Origin: Roseovarius sp.
Lineage (GTDB): Bacteria > Pseudomonadota > Alphaproteobacteria > Rhodobacterales > Rhodobacteraceae
NCBI GenBank assembly: GCA_021775255.1
Contig: JAJFIA010000020.1
Coordinates: 1 to 59,620 of the forward strand
DNA: 59,620 bases
Direction: 5' to 3'
The position numbers and the translations under genes were made by a program. The notes under the pieces were generated by a model that made no database searches, was not told the origin of the DNA, and saw only the letters and a list, made by a program, of their open reading frames with translations. Of this stretch, positions 1-8,985 are shown one piece after another. Each line of letters begins with the position of its first letter. The first letter of the stretch is position 1.

Positions 1-547
1 GCCTTTCAACCGATATTCCACTAATCTCACTCGATAATGCATTGAGGTTTAATAGAAAATCGTCCACATCATCATTGGTTGCAAAAAAATTCTCGGCTCC
101 CCATATGCCTCGGCAAGCGCCCGCAATTGCGGCAGCTTCCCAGTTTCTTTTTGCAGACGCAGGCTTGAGATTTCTTCGTGCAGAACGCGCCATGCCTACC
201 GCCTCTGCTATGTTCTGGACCGACTCGCTAAAGGACTCTATCAGAGCGAAATCACTAGATTGTGCCCATATTGACCCTATGCTGTTGATCGATTTCCGTG
301 CGGGGAATGAAATTCGTTTCAATTGCTTTTGTGTGTTGATGAGGCTGCGAAAGAGATCATCTAGGGCTTCTATGTCGTGCGATGCGCCAAAAACTTCAGC
401 ATTCGTTAGGAGCGTCGTTATCAAGCCAGACGCGTGTTCCTCGCTTTGCTGTGTATACGCTGAACCTCTTTGGGTGGCTCGGCTTGTAGATGGCAAATGT
501 TTTTCAATTACATCTGCAAGCACTGATAATATTGTGTTTTCTGTCAC
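1..547 (-). CDS. Hypothetical protein coupled to the integrase (3' end outside window)
   Basis: An open frame runs from a GTG at 547-545 leftwards off the window edge, giving about 182 residues with no stop. The GTG overlaps the integrase stop codon in a GTGA arrangement, which implies translational coupling. The reading VTENTILSVLADVIEKHL and onwards is mostly helical and rich in Ser, Ala, Asn and Glu. I recognise no domain. The frame is lower in GC than the chromosomal genes further right, which fits an acquired element. It is probably an accessory gene of the integrated element; the function is unknown. The start is inferred from the overlap because no ATG lies nearby. Confidence 0.6.
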   Translation of the reverse strand, partial: MTENTILSVLADVIEKHLPSTSRATQRGSAYTQQSEEHASGLITTLLTNAEVFGASHDIEALDDLFRSLINTQKQLKRISFPARKSINSIGSIWAQSSDFALIESFSESVQNIAEAVGMARSARRNLKPASAKRNWEAAAIAGACRGIWGAENFFATNDDVDDFLLNLNALSSEISGISVER

Positions 548-1833
548 CCAATCCTCACCACATTTCCCGACCGTTCCACCCCGGCCAAATACCCAGCCCA
601 ATCGCCCATCATTTTTCGGCGCTTTTCCACCATGTCACCGCGCCGATAGGATGCCTCCACCACGTTGCTGATCCGATGCGCCAGCGCCACCTCTGCCATA
701 TCTCCGGGATAGGTTGTGCGTTCTGCCACCCAATCGCGAAACGTGCTGCGCAGCCCATGCGGCACAGCGGGGCGTTTTGATGCCCGGTCTATAAAGCCCG
801 CGCCGCCTTCCTTGATATCGGCCTCATGCATCCGCTTCGTGGTTGCTGAAAGGGTCATGTCCGACAACTGCCCGCCACGCGGTGCCGGAAACACCAGCGG
901 GTTGTCTGCCAGCCGTGGCAAGGCTCGCAGCAACGCCAAAGCCTCACCCGATAGCGGGATGCGGTGTTCGCGGGTCATTTTCATCCGCGCCGCCGGGATG
1001 ATCCACAGCGCCTTGTCCAAGTCTATTTCTTCCCACAGCGCGCCGCGTATTTCTTGCGACCGGGTTGCTGTCAGGGTCAGAAACTCCAAAGCCCGCGCGC
1101 CAAAGCCTTCGCGGGTCCGAAGGGCTGCGAACCATCGCGGGGCATCATCAATCTGCAAGGCGGGTTGGTTTTCTTCCTTTGCGACCTTGGAAGGTGCGGG
1201 CAAGAGTTCCTTGAGGTTGCCAGCCCATCGCGCCGGATTGTCGCCCGTGCGATGCCCCGCCACCGTTGCCCATGACAGCACCGCCTCTATCCGGCCCCGA
1301 AGGCGTGACGCGGTTTCGGTCTTATCTGTCCAAATAGGTTCCAACACGTGCAGCACGTCTTGCACTGCAATGTCTTGCACCAGCATCTTGCCAAGGCTGG
1401 GCTTGGCATAGGTTTCAAGCGTGTTGCGCCATTGTTGGCGGTGTTTGGCATTTTTGAAGGCGTCCAGCTTGGCGGCAAGGTATTTGTCGGTTGCATCGGC
1501 AAAGGTCAGGCCACGGCGCTGGGCGGTTGCAAGAGCGGCCTTGGCTGTTTTGCGTTCCTCTATCGGGTCAATGCCTTGGCTGATCATGTCGCGCGCCTCA
1601 CGGGCCTTTTCGCGCGCTTGCGCCAATGTGACCGCCGGGAAACCGCCCAAGCCGATATCACGGCGCGCCGTGCCAACCTTTGCGCGCAGCACCCAAGAGC
1701 GCCCGCGCTTGGGCGTCAACTGCATGTGCAGACCGGGAACACCACCCACCGAAATCAGGACATTTCGATTTCCGCCTGGATGGGCAAGACGCTTCACATC
1801 TAAGGCAGACAATTCATCTGTAATTTTTGGCAT
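544..1833 (-). CDS. Tyrosine-type site-specific integrase (P4-like, DUF4102 N-terminus)
   Basis: This 429-residue protein has the P4/prophage integrase layout: an N-terminal DUF4102-like arm-binding domain (about 1-95), a core-binding SAM-like domain (about 105-205) and a C-terminal catalytic domain. Catalytic residues are visible as Arg258 in TATRSQEIRG, His359 and Arg362 in HGLRSTFRDW, His386 in LAHRISN and nucleophile Tyr396 in ASYRRGD, so the enzyme looks intact. It would integrate and excise a genomic island or prophage, usually at a tRNA or similar target. No tRNA lies beside it here. The gene points left, so its cargo probably lies outside the window. An unknown gene starts within its stop codon. 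Confidence 0.93.
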   Translation of the reverse strand: MPKITDELSALDVKRLAHPGGNRNVLISVGGVPGLHMQLTPKRGRSWVLRAKVGTARRDIGLGGFPAVTLAQAREKAREARDMISQGIDPIEERKTAKAALATAQRRGLTFADATDKYLAAKLDAFKNAKHRQQWRNTLETYAKPSLGKMLVQDIAVQDVLHVLEPIWTDKTETASRLRGRIEAVLSWATVAGHRTGDNPARWAGNLKELLPAPSKVAKEENQPALQIDDAPRWFAALRTREGFGARALEFLTLTATRSQEIRGALWEEIDLDKALWIIPAARMKMTREHRIPLSGEALALLRALPRLADNPLVFPAPRGGQLSDMTLSATTKRMHEADIKEGGAGFIDRASKRPAVPHGLRSTFRDWVAERTTYPGDMAEVALAHRISNVVEASYRRGDMVEKRRKMMGDWAGYLAGVERSGNVVRIG

Positions 1834-1876
1834 TCAGCTACCCAACAACTTACCCCACATAAACAGAGTAATTGAC

Positions 1877-1974
1877 TGCGTATGATTGCACAAGATTGTA
1901 TATTGAGATTACCGCAATATTTTTATTTATCGTTTATTTACAAAGCTATAGATTTCTGAATGCGTTTGATTGCA
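1877..1974. repeat. Near-identical 14-bp direct repeats upstream of the integrase
   Basis: TGCGTATGATTGCA at 1877-1890 and TGCGTTTGATTGCA at 1961-1974 differ at one position. They lie 84 bp apart, just upstream of the integrase start, in an AT-rich stretch unlike the surrounding sequence. Integrases of this family bind arm sites arranged this way, so these may be integrase sites or parts of an attachment site. No longer duplicated att sequence is visible. Confidence 0.35.
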
Positions 1975-2059
1975 TACTCTTTATGGCGGGCTTCGTCTCC
2001 GCCACCCATCCAGGTGTTTTCATCCGCCATGCGCCTGCCGGGTCGTGCTATCGCCCGGA

Positions 2060-2185
2060 TTATTTGAGTTTTTCAAAACTTGCCGCAAAGCCTGTCAGCG
2101 ACATCGGCACGTTGAACGTGTTGCCGTCCCAGGCACTGAAGGTAATTTGCAACTGCTGCCCCTGTTGCAGCGATGACAGCAGGCC
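2060..2185 (-). pseudogene. IalB-family protein, C-terminal remnant
   Basis: Reading the minus strand to the TAA at 2062-2060 gives LLSSLQQGQQLQITFSAW followed by a tail ending TGFAASFEKLK. This resembles the C-terminus of invasion-associated locus B (IalB) proteins, which typically end in a V/I-P-x-SLxGFxAxxxxL pattern. Only about 40 residues remain. The upstream part is cut near 2180, where sequence that reads as transposase on the other strand begins. No start codon or signal peptide is left, so it is a broken gene. Assignment is from motif memory on a short fragment. Confidence 0.45.
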
Positions 2186-2350
2186 ATCGGTCAGGCCGAG
2201 AAAAAAGCCAAGGCCAACCTCGCCTTCGATTTCTTCGTCGAAAACTACGGTGTGAAATGGGGCAAGGCGGTGGCCAAGCTGGTCAAGGACCGAGACGCGC
2301 TGCTGACCTTCTCCGGCAATCCCCCCGATTTCATGCAGCCCGCTTGTTGA
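2177..2350 (+). pseudogene. IS256-family (Mutator-type) transposase fragment
   Basis: The plus strand from 2177 reads QQAIGQAEKKAKANLAF, continues through an FFVENYG segment and reaches KLVKDRDALLTF. That matches the stretch just before the DFPAEHW...TTNPIES block of IS256-type DDE transposases (AEKAFDxFxExYxxKYPKAxxCLxKDRDxLLxFYDFP). After LLTF the match is lost and the frame stops at 2348-2350. An in-frame TGA lies at 2174-2176, immediately before the match. It is a short internal fragment with no terminal inverted repeats, hence an old insertion scar. Confidence 0.6.
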
Positions 2351-2429
2351 ATTTACTCGGGGTTTCAGTGGTGCCGTATGGCTGATCGCAACCGTGGCAA
2401 GGCACTGACCTCATCGGCTGACGGATGCT

Positions 2430-3782
2430 TTAGGGATTGCTGCGCCTGATCTGTGCGCCCAAACCGGCCATCAGGGATTCAAATACCGGAAAGGATGTGG
2501 TGATCGGGCTGCCGTCATCAATACTCACCGGTTTTTCCGACCCCATGCCGAGGATCATGAAAGACATGGCGATGCGGTGATCGAGGTGGCTGGCACAGGT
2601 GGCCCCACCGGGCACATGGCCGGGGCCTTTGCCCGTGACAATCCACCAGTCGGGGCCGTCTTCAACCTCAACCCCATTGGCCCGCAGGCCGGTGGCCATG
2701 GCCTCGATGCGGTCGGATTCCTTGACCCGGAGTTCCCTGACACCGCGCATGATGGTATCGCCTCTGGCAAAAGCCGCCACCACCGACAGCACCGGATATT
2801 CATCAATCATCGAGGCCGCGCGGGCGGGGGGCACTTCAACGCCCTTCATATCGGGCGAAAAGCGCGCCCGCAGATCGGCCACCGGCTCACCGCCCTCACT
2901 GCGCTCATTCTCGAAGCTCAGATTGGCCCCCATCTCAATCAATGTGGTGAACAGCCCGGCGCGGGTGGGGTTGAGGCCGATATTTGGCACCAGCACGTCT
3001 GATCCTTCGGTGATCAAAGCGGCACAGACCGGGAAAGCGGCCGAGCTTGGATCACGCGGTACGGTGATGGTCTGCGGCTTCAGTTCCGGCTGACCGGTGA
3101 GGCGGATCACCCGGCCCTCATCGGTGTTTTCAATCTCAATTTCCGCGCCGAAGCCTGCCAGCATGCGCTCGGTATGGTCGCGGGTGGCCTCGCGCTCGAT
3201 CACCACGGTTTTGCCCGGCGCATTCAGCCCCGCCAGAAGCACCGCCGATTTCACCTGCGCCGAAGGCATCGGCACAGTATAGCTCACCGGCAGGGGATCC
3301 ACCGCGCCCACAATGGTCATCGGCAGACGCCCGCCCTTGCGGCCAAAGGATTGCGCGCCAAACAAGACAATCGGATCGGTGATCCGCGCCATCGGACGGC
3401 TGTTGAGGCTGGCATCGCCGGTAAAAGTGGCGGTGATCGGCGAGGTCGCCATCGCCCCCATGATCAGCCGCACACCGGTGCCGGAATTGCCGCAGTCGAT
3501 CACCTGATCAGGCTCGGCAAAGCCGCCCACGCCCACGCCATTCACAGACCATTCGCCACCGCCATGATCCGTAACCTCAACCCCGAACGCCCGCATCGCC
3601 CGGGCGGTATCCAAAACGTCATCGCCTTCCAGCAGCCCAAAGATGCGGGTTTCGCCCACCGCCAGCGCGCCCAGAATAAGCGACCGGTGCGAGATGGATT
3701 TATCGCCGGGCACCTCGGCCATGCCTTTAAGGGCCCCGCATTTGCTGGATGTCATCGGAATCGGAGCGCCATGGCCGGACAT
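2430..3782 (-). CDS. aroA: 3-phosphoshikimate 1-carboxyvinyltransferase (EPSP synthase)
   Basis: The enzyme catalyses the sixth shikimate-pathway step, joining shikimate 3-phosphate and phosphoenolpyruvate in the cytoplasm. The 450-residue protein contains GDKSISHRS (Lys28), [11 protein letters not shown] (about 99-109), [21 protein letters not shown] and the C-terminal LDHRIAMSF. The start at 3782 is preferred over an upstream in-frame codon because AAGGAAGG stands 8-10 bases before it. The overall sequence is closest to alphaproteobacterial class II-like enzymes, but the P-loop position that is Ala in the glyphosate-tolerant CP4 enzyme (NAATG) is Gly here (NSGTG). In many alphaproteobacteria cmk and rpsA follow aroA; here the downstream side is mobile-element debris. 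Confidence 0.96.
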   Translation of the reverse strand: MSGHGAPIPMTSSKCGALKGMAEVPGDKSISHRSLILGALAVGETRIFGLLEGDDVLDTARAMRAFGVEVTDHGGGEWSVNGVGVGGFAEPDQVIDCGNSGTGVRLIMGAMATSPITATFTGDASLNSRPMARITDPIVLFGAQSFGRKGGRLPMTIVGAVDPLPVSYTVPMPSAQVKSAVLLAGLNAPGKTVVIEREATRDHTERMLAGFGAEIEIENTDEGRVIRLTGQPELKPQTITVPRDPSSAAFPVCAALITEGSDVLVPNIGLNPTRAGLFTTLIEMGANLSFENERSEGGEPVADLRARFSPDMKGVEVPPARAASMIDEYPVLSVVAAFARGDTIMRGVRELRVKESDRIEAMATGLRANGVEVEDGPDWWIVTGKGPGHVPGGATCASHLDHRIAMSFMILGMGSEKPVSIDDGSPITTSFPVFESLMAGLGAQIRRSNP

Positions 3783-3854
3783 ATTTGTGCCTTCCTTAAG
3801 GGTTAACTGCCCGCCTGATAGCGCAGCCAAGGGTTGGCGTCCATCGCTATGGGT

Positions 3855-4208
3855 TCAAGAATTTTCCGCCGCGATCACCATCACTTCCACCCGATATTCC
3901 GGTGCCGCCAGTTTGGCCTCACCACAGGCGCGCGCGGGCGTATGGCCCTGCGGCACCCAGGCATCCCAAACCGCGTTCATCTCGGCAAAATCGGCCATTT
4001 CCGCCAGCCAGATCGTTGTTTGCAGGATGCGGGTTTTATTTGATCCCAGCTCGGCCAGCAGGCTGTCAACCTTATCAAGGCAGGCTTTGGTCTGATCCGT
4101 CACGCTATCGCCCGGGGTGCCAACCTGCCCGGCCAGATAGATCAGCCCGTTGAATTTCACACCCTGACTCATCCGGGCACCGGTATGGATACGGGTAATA
4201 TCGCTCAT
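3855..4208 (-). CDS. RidA family protein (reactive enamine/imine deaminase-like)
   Basis: The product has 117 residues, the usual size of a RidA/YjgF/UK114 subunit, and should form trimers. RidA proteins hydrolyse reactive enamine or imine intermediates made by PLP enzymes. Family features are the GLIYLAGQVG strand, the TxxCLxKVDSLLAELGS helix and the C-terminal RVEVMVIAAE strand that normally contributes the conserved Arg. I start at 4208 (MSDITRIHTG) because AAGGATG sits seven bases upstream; a longer upstream frame has no family similarity. It lies upstream of aroA on the same strand with a 72-bp gap. Physiological substrate cannot be told from sequence. Confidence 0.88.
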   Translation of the reverse strand: MSDITRIHTGARMSQGVKFNGLIYLAGQVGTPGDSVTDQTKACLDKVDSLLAELGSNKTRILQTTIWLAEMADFAEMNAVWDAWVPQGHTPARACGEAKLAAPEYRVEVMVIAAENS

Positions 4209-4330
4209 GGGGTCATCCTTTTCACATAATGTTAAATCTCGCGGGCGAAAGCGCCGGCGGGGTCTCAAAGACACAGCTCTCTGCCGCCGCTGCCACATGC
4301 CTTTATTTCAGGAGCTTTCGGCGCTACTCT

Positions 4331-4789
4331 TCAGACAGTTTCATCCTCAAGATGCAGCTTCATATCAATCAGCACCTGCTGCAAGGCGGTGGTTTCTTTC
4401 AGCAGGCGCTTGGCCTCGTTCACGGTGATGATGCCATCTTCCATGGATTGCTGATATTCGGCCATCAGCATTGCAAATCGTTGCGCCAGCTCAATCACAG
4501 AGCTGTTCACCCCGCCGCCCTGATCGGTGTTTTTCTTCAGTTTGTCGAATGACAGGCTGATGCCTTTCAATTCCGCCAATGCAGCGGTCACATGCGGATA
4601 AGAGGCGGCCTGCTCAAGCGCGGCCACCGCATCCACCGGCATGAACCTGTCGGCATGTTCGGGATGATCCGAGTAATACCTGCCCAGCGTTGCTTTGGAT
4701 TTGCCGGTCAGTTGACAGGCGGGCTCGATGCCCACATCCTTGACCAGCGCCTCGATATGCTTTTTGAGATAGCTTGAAATAACCGACAT
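4331..4789 (-). CDS. Hypothetical protein with a probable N-terminal helix-turn-helix
   Basis: This is a 152-residue protein starting MSVISSYLKKHIEALVK. Residues about 20-45 (IEPACQLTGKSKATLGRYYS) look like a helix-turn-helix in which the host senses a transferred or transcriptional operator, similar in style to phage CII-like or regulatory proteins. The remainder is predicted helical, with a long amphipathic C-terminal segment from about 105 that could dimerise. No enzymatic motif is seen. It stands alone between ridA and the FabH-like gene. A DNA-binding role is an inference; I cannot name a family. Confidence 0.65.
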   Translation of the reverse strand: MSVISSYLKKHIEALVKDVGIEPACQLTGKSKATLGRYYSDHPEHADRFMPVDAVAALEQAASYPHVTAALAELKGISLSFDKLKKNTDQGGGVNSSVIELAQRFAMLMAEYQQSMEDGIITVNEAKRLLKETTALQQVLIDMKLHLEDETV

Positions 4790-4920
4790 TCACTTAACCC
4801 CTGCAAAAGGCGATTGCTCACCCTGCTCTGCCTTTGAAATCTTCTCCCATTAACCATTTTATTCACAAATGTCATGTCTAAAGCGATTTTGTCTATCGCA
4901 CGCGGAATTCCGGCCTTGAT

Positions 4921-6042
4921 TCACCCCCGCTCGACCAGCACGGAACCCACAGAATACCCCGCCCCGAACGAGCAGATCAGCCCGGTATCCCCCGGCGCAA
5001 GATCATCGGAATATTTTGAAAACGCGATGATCGACCCGGCCGAGGATGTATTGGCATAATCCTGCAAAATATTGGGTTGTTCCTCCGGTTCCGGCACCCG
5101 CCCCAGCACTTTGCGGCCAATGAAATCATTCATCGCCTTGTTGGCCTGATGCAGCCACAGGCGTTTCAGATGATCGGCGCTCACGCCCTCGTCGGCGATG
5201 TGCCCGGCAATATGGCTGGCCACCAGCGGCAGCACTTCCTTGAAAACCTTCCGGCCCTCCTGCATGAATTGCATGTCCCGCCTGTCTGCCGTCCCTGCCG
5301 GGCGCGACCGGCGCAGATAGCCGTTATTGTTGCGGATATTGTTGGAAAACTGCGTGGCACAACGGGTTGAGCGGATTTTGAAATGCCCGCCTCTTGCCTC
5401 ATCCGCCCGCTCCAGCACCAGTGCGGTGCAGACATCGCCAAAGATGAAATGACAATCGCGATCCCGCCATTCCAGATGGCCCGAACAAATCTCGGGGCTG
5501 ACCACCAGCGCCTTGCGCACCGATCCCGCCCGGATCATATCCGCCGCCGCCTGTATCCCGAATGTGGCGGATGAACAGGCCACATTCATATCATAGGCAA
5601 AGCCGCCAGCGCCAATAAGCTGTTGAATTTCAATGGCAATCGCCGGATAGGGGCGCTCATGATTGCTGGCGGCACAGATCACCAGATCAATCTCGGACGC
5701 GGCCCGCCCGGCCTGTTCCAGCGCCTTCATGCAGGCATCCTGCGCCATCTCGGCCATGATCCCCGGCTCATCATCGGCGCGCTGCCGCAGCATGGGATGC
5801 ATCACATCCGGATCCAGAACCCCGGTCTTATCCATCACATGACGCTGGTGAATGCCTGAGGCATTAACGATAAACTCCGACGAGGAAGGCGCTTTGGCCG
5901 CCACCTTTCCGGCGGCAATCTCAGCGGCATTTTCAGCATTGAATTTCTCGGCATAGGCATTGAACGCAGCCACCAGCTCATCATTGCTGATGATCTCATC
6001 GGGGGTAAATACGCCGCTGCCGGTAATGGCGGGTTGAAACAT
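4921..6042 (-). CDS. Beta-ketoacyl-ACP synthase III family protein (long FabH-like type)
   Basis: The 373-residue protein carries the full FabH catalytic triad: Cys156 in NVACSSATFG, His298 in WLHQAN and Asn331 in DYANTSSAGS. It ends in the typical SFGAGYSVGSVLV. It is longer than housekeeping FabH (about 320 residues) and has an N-terminal insertion (about 30-90). In length and motif order it resembles the FabH-like group containing Pseudomonas aeruginosa PA3286, which condenses medium-chain acyl-CoA with malonyl-ACP and so feeds beta-oxidation products into fatty-acid synthesis. That subgroup assignment is from memory. The gene is monocistronic in appearance; acyl substrate is not readable from the sequence. 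Confidence 0.88.
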   Translation of the reverse strand: MFQPAITGSGVFTPDEIISNDELVAAFNAYAEKFNAENAAEIAAGKVAAKAPSSSEFIVNASGIHQRHVMDKTGVLDPDVMHPMLRQRADDEPGIMAEMAQDACMKALEQAGRAASEIDLVICAASNHERPYPAIAIEIQQLIGAGGFAYDMNVACSSATFGIQAAADMIRAGSVRKALVVSPEICSGHLEWRDRDCHFIFGDVCTALVLERADEARGGHFKIRSTRCATQFSNNIRNNNGYLRRSRPAGTADRRDMQFMQEGRKVFKEVLPLVASHIAGHIADEGVSADHLKRLWLHQANKAMNDFIGRKVLGRVPEPEEQPNILQDYANTSSAGSIIAFSKYSDDLAPGDTGLICSFGAGYSVGSVLVERG

Positions 6043-6144
6043 GGGCTGACCTCATAGAATAGCTGCATCAGCGGACCCTAAGGCCGAGCAAAGGTCAAGC
6101 CTGACGGCGCGGAAAAATTTGCAGGCCCCGGATCAGATCCCGGA

Positions 6145-7101
6145 TCAGTTCACCAGATCGGGCGGGGCTTCACCGCTGAAATACGCCCGCAGGTTTTCAA
6201 CCGCCATCAGCCCCATCGCCTCGCGCACTTCCAGTGCCGCCGTGCCCAGATGCGGCAAAAGCGTCACATTTTCCATCGTGGTTAACGCTTGTGGCACCTG
6301 TGGTTCAAATTCGTAAACATCAAGACCCGCCCCAGAGATTTGGCCTGCTTGCAGGGCAGCGACCAAAGCCGCTTCATCAACCACATCACCGCGTGAGATG
6401 TTAATAAAATGGCCTGTGGTTTTCATTGCGGCAAAAACATCATTTCCAATCAGGTGATGGGTTTCTGCCGTCCCCGGTACAGCGACAACAACAATGTCGG
6501 CTTTACCGGCCAGCTCTTCAAGCGTTACCGCTTGCCTCGCCTCAAACGTCAGCTCTTTGGGTGAGCGGTTGAAATAAATCACCTTCATGCCAAAGCCAAA
6601 ATGGCAGCGCCGGGCAATCGCCTGCCCGACCCGGCCCATGCCCACAATGCCCACGGTCTTGCCGCTCACATGCAGGCCCAGCATCTGCGTCGGCGTCCAG
6701 CCGGTCCATTGCCCGGCGCGCACCATACGCTCGCCCTCACCGGCGCGGCGGGCAGACATTAAGATCAAAGTCATGGCAATATCGGCCGTGGCATCGGTCA
6801 CGGCACCGGGCGTATTGGTCACCGTAACCCCGGCAGCCCGCGCCGCTTTGACATCAATATGGTTGAAACCCACGCCGAAATTGGCAAGAATTTTGCAGCG
6901 CGGCGCATTGATCCCGGCAAACACATCCGCCGAGAACATATCCCCCAAGGTGGGCAGAACCGCGTCATAGTCATTCAGTGCCGCGTGCATCCCGGCAATG
7001 CTCATGGCGCCCGCCTCATCGCGGATATCCACCCTGAACAATGCCTGCGCCGCCGCAATCACACGCTCCGGCAAGGGGCGGGTCAGCAATAGATGTTTCA
7101 A
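6145..7101 (-). CDS. D-2-hydroxyacid dehydrogenase (glyoxylate/hydroxypyruvate reductase type)
   Basis: The product has 318 residues and the NAD(P)-dependent D-isomer 2-hydroxyacid dehydrogenase fold. The nucleotide-binding loop is [16 protein letters not shown]. Catalytic Arg lies in [13 protein letters not shown], Glu in VYEFEPQVP and His in LLPHLGTAA. It should reduce a small 2-oxoacid such as glyoxylate or hydroxypyruvate; the substrate is not readable. The start is a TTG at 7101-7099 that overlaps the csaA stop codon in a TTGA arrangement, so translation is probably coupled to csaA and proC. A second member of this family lies at 39704-40690 with clearly different sequence, so the two are not a recent duplication. 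Confidence 0.9.
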   Translation of the reverse strand: MKHLLLTRPLPERVIAAAQALFRVDIRDEAGAMSIAGMHAALNDYDAVLPTLGDMFSADVFAGINAPRCKILANFGVGFNHIDVKAARAAGVTVTNTPGAVTDATADIAMTLILMSARRAGEGERMVRAGQWTGWTPTQMLGLHVSGKTVGIVGMGRVGQAIARRCHFGFGMKVIYFNRSPKELTFEARQAVTLEELAGKADIVVVAVPGTAETHHLIGNDVFAAMKTTGHFINISRGDVVDEAALVAALQAGQISGAGLDVYEFEPQVPQALTTMENVTLLPHLGTAALEVREAMGLMAVENLRAYFSGEAPPDLVN

Positions 7102-7436
7102 TGCATTCTCCCGCCAATCGGCACCTCGTGATCCGGGCTGAGCAGCACGATCGCGCCCTCCGCATCACTCAGCCCCAGCACCAGCACCTCGGACATGAAC
7201 CGACCGATCTGGCGCGGCGGAAAGTTCACCACAGCCATCACCTGCCGCCCGATCAGGCTTTCGGGTGTATAATGCACCGTGATCTGCGCCGAGGTTTTCT
7301 TCTCGCCAATTTCAGGGCCGAAATCGATCCACATCTTGATCGCCGGTTTGCGCGCTTCGGGGTATGGCTCGGCCTTTATTACCTGGCCCACACGGATATC
7401 AACCTTCAGAAAATCGTCGAAACTCAGATCAGCCAT
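7098..7436 (-). CDS. csaA: CsaA-like tRNA-binding protein
   Basis: The 112-residue protein is a stand-alone tRNA-binding OB fold of the CsaA/YgjH type, related to the C-terminal domain of bacterial MetRS. Family features are the N-terminal [20 protein letters not shown], the IDFG strand, [16 protein letters not shown] and the tail ending [12 protein letters not shown]. CsaA proteins are dimeric, bind tRNA and have been described as export-related chaperones. The start at 7436 (MADLSFDDF) overlaps the end of proC by 8 bases, and its stop overlaps the TTG start of the following dehydrogenase, giving a tightly packed three-gene unit. Confidence 0.9.
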   Translation of the reverse strand: MADLSFDDFLKVDIRVGQVIKAEPYPEARKPAIKMWIDFGPEIGEKKTSAQITVHYTPESLIGRQVMAVVNFPPRQIGRFMSEVLVLGLSDAEGAIVLLSPDHEVPIGGRMH

Positions 7437-8244
7437 CCGCCAGCTCCCTTGAGCGGTTTGTGGCCGCCGCAACAGTTGCCTTCATCAGCGGCGACAGGCC
7501 GGTTTCAGCATCCATCAACACCTCAAGCCCGGCCTGCGTGGTACCATTGGGGCTGGTCACATTCACCCGCAACTGCGCCGGTGTTTCCCCTGCTTGCTCG
7601 GCCAATGCGCCCGCCCCGGCCACCGTGGCGCGGGCCAGTTGCAAGGCCAGATCCGGGGCCAGGCCTTGTGCTTCACCCGCCGCCGCGAGGCATTCAATCA
7701 GGTGAAACACAAAGGCCGGGCCTGAACCGGACACGCCCGTCACCGCATCCATCTGCGCCTCATCCTCAAGCCTGACAACCTGCCCCACGGCCGCCAATAG
7801 CGCCTCGGCCAGATCCATCTCGGCAGCGGTTGCATGGGCATTGCCGATGATCGCGGTGATGCCCTTGCCCACCGCCGCAGGCGTGTTGGGCATGGCGCGG
7901 ATGATATGGCTTTCATCCCCCAGCGCCGCCTCATAGGCGGCAATCTTCGTGCCCGCCGCGACCGAGACAAACAGAGTCTCTCCATTGCCCATGCCCGCCA
8001 GCGTAGGCAGCGCGGCGCCCATCATCTGCGGCTTGACGGCAATCAGAACAATCCCAGGCATGGCGGGCAAATCCGCATTGACATGAACGCCACTGCCCAG
8101 CAGCCAATCCGAGGGCTTGGGATCAATCACCCAAACCGAAGCTGCAGGCAAGCCCTGCGCCAGCCACCCCGCCAGCATCGCCGAGCCCATTTTGCCACAG
8201 CCCAGCAATACCAGACCGTTCCTTGCCACATGATCCAAATTCAT
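7429..8244 (-). CDS. proC: Pyrroline-5-carboxylate reductase
   Basis: ProC performs the last step of proline synthesis, NAD(P)H-dependent reduction of pyrroline-5-carboxylate. The 271-residue product has the N-terminal Rossmann motif [17 protein letters not shown], the family block [11 protein letters not shown], and the C-terminal signature [17 protein letters not shown] start at 8244 ([10 protein letters not shown]); GGAGAGG lies just upstream and the longer frame adds residues not found in the family. It is the first gene of a compact unit with csaA and a hydroxyacid dehydrogenase, and is preceded by a YbjN-domain gene 34 bp away. Confidence 0.95.
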   Translation of the reverse strand: MNLDHVARNGLVLLGCGKMGSAMLAGWLAQGLPAASVWVIDPKPSDWLLGSGVHVNADLPAMPGIVLIAVKPQMMGAALPTLAGMGNGETLFVSVAAGTKIAAYEAALGDESHIIRAMPNTPAAVGKGITAIIGNAHATAAEMDLAEALLAAVGQVVRLEDEAQMDAVTGVSGSGPAFVFHLIECLAAAGEAQGLAPDLALQLARATVAGAGALAEQAGETPAQLRVNVTSPNGTTQAGLEVLMDAETGLSPLMKATVAAATNRSRELADG

Positions 8245-8278
8245 CAACCTCTCCCGCCCTACCTTCGCGGGATCAGGT

Positions 8279-8779
8279 TTACGCGCGCCCGTAGGCCTCT
8301 GCAATGGCCACTTCAAGCGCCTGTTTGGGGCTGCTGTCGCCCCAGACGGCCAGTTGAAACGCCGGGTAATAGCGCTCGGAGCTCAATACGGCGGCCGTGA
8401 TCAGCGTATCAATCTGATCGGCGCTGGCCTCCTGCCCGCCGGTCATCACCAGACCGTAACGATAGACCATCAGCTTTGGCTCATCCCAATAGGTGAACGC
8501 CCCGGCCCAGCATTGATCATTGACCTCGTTTAGCATCTCATAAAGCACCGGCATTTTCTCGCGCGGGGGCTCCATCTCGAAGGTGCAGACCAGCCGCAGA
8601 ACCTCATCATAGCCCGACCAGGCCAGGGTAATCGAATAGCTGCGCCACTGGCCTTCAACCACCATGGCGATCTGATCATCTGCGATACGGTCAAAATCCC
8701 ATTCATGGTCCTGTGCGATGTGCTGGACAATATCAATGGGGTGAAGATCTTCTTGCATAAACTGCTCGGACAAGGCCAT
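8279..8779 (-). CDS. YbjN domain-containing protein (type III secretion chaperone-like fold)
   Basis: The 166-residue cytoplasmic protein matches YbjN family proteins common in Rhodobacteraceae: HPIDIVQHIAQDHEWDFDR, then AMVVEGQWRSYSITLAW, EVLRLVCTFEM and a region ending SSERYYPAFQLAVWG. YbjN is linked in enterobacteria to motility and stress regulation, but the molecular role is not settled. The start at 8779 has GAGGTG 7 bases upstream; the upstream extension to 8824 lacks family similarity. It lies 34 bp upstream of proC and is likely co-transcribed. A secreted YbjN-like protein is also present at 16821-17291. Confidence 0.82.
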   Translation of the reverse strand: MALSEQFMQEDLHPIDIVQHIAQDHEWDFDRIADDQIAMVVEGQWRSYSITLAWSGYDEVLRLVCTFEMEPPREKMPVLYEMLNEVNDQCWAGAFTYWDEPKLMVYRYGLVMTGGQEASADQIDTLITAAVLSSERYYPAFQLAVWGDSSPKQALEVAIAEAYGRA

Positions 8780-8985
8780 TGCGCCACCTCTTTTTGTTGT
8801 AGCATCGGGGCGGCAGCGCCCCAAACGCCGGGTGTGTGCTCTATAAGCGGGGGCTATTCCCCACGCCTATACAACATATGGTGCTGTCTTTCGGGCCGCC
8901 TGTAAAGCTATTTGTTGGGGATAAACACAATAAGTTGTGGATTAAAATGTAAATGCCACAAGTCTTTTTGGCCACTTCACGGGCC

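Larger units (their letters stand above)
1834..2429. other. Non-coding and decayed stretch between integrase and aroA
   Basis: This gap of about 600 bp holds no intact gene. From 1834 to about 2000 it is AT-rich and contains the 14-bp repeats. From about 2060 to 2350 it holds two gene remnants listed separately, an IalB-like C-terminus on the minus strand and an IS256-type transposase fragment on the plus strand. From 2351 to 2429 I see nothing recognisable. It marks the join between the acquired region and the core chromosome. Confidence 0.6.

Noticed and set aside
7041..7775. 244-residue plus-strand frame across csaA and proC
   Set aside because: Both genes on the minus strand are well supported with overlaps and motifs; the plus-strand frame is Pro/Arg/His-rich and meaningless.
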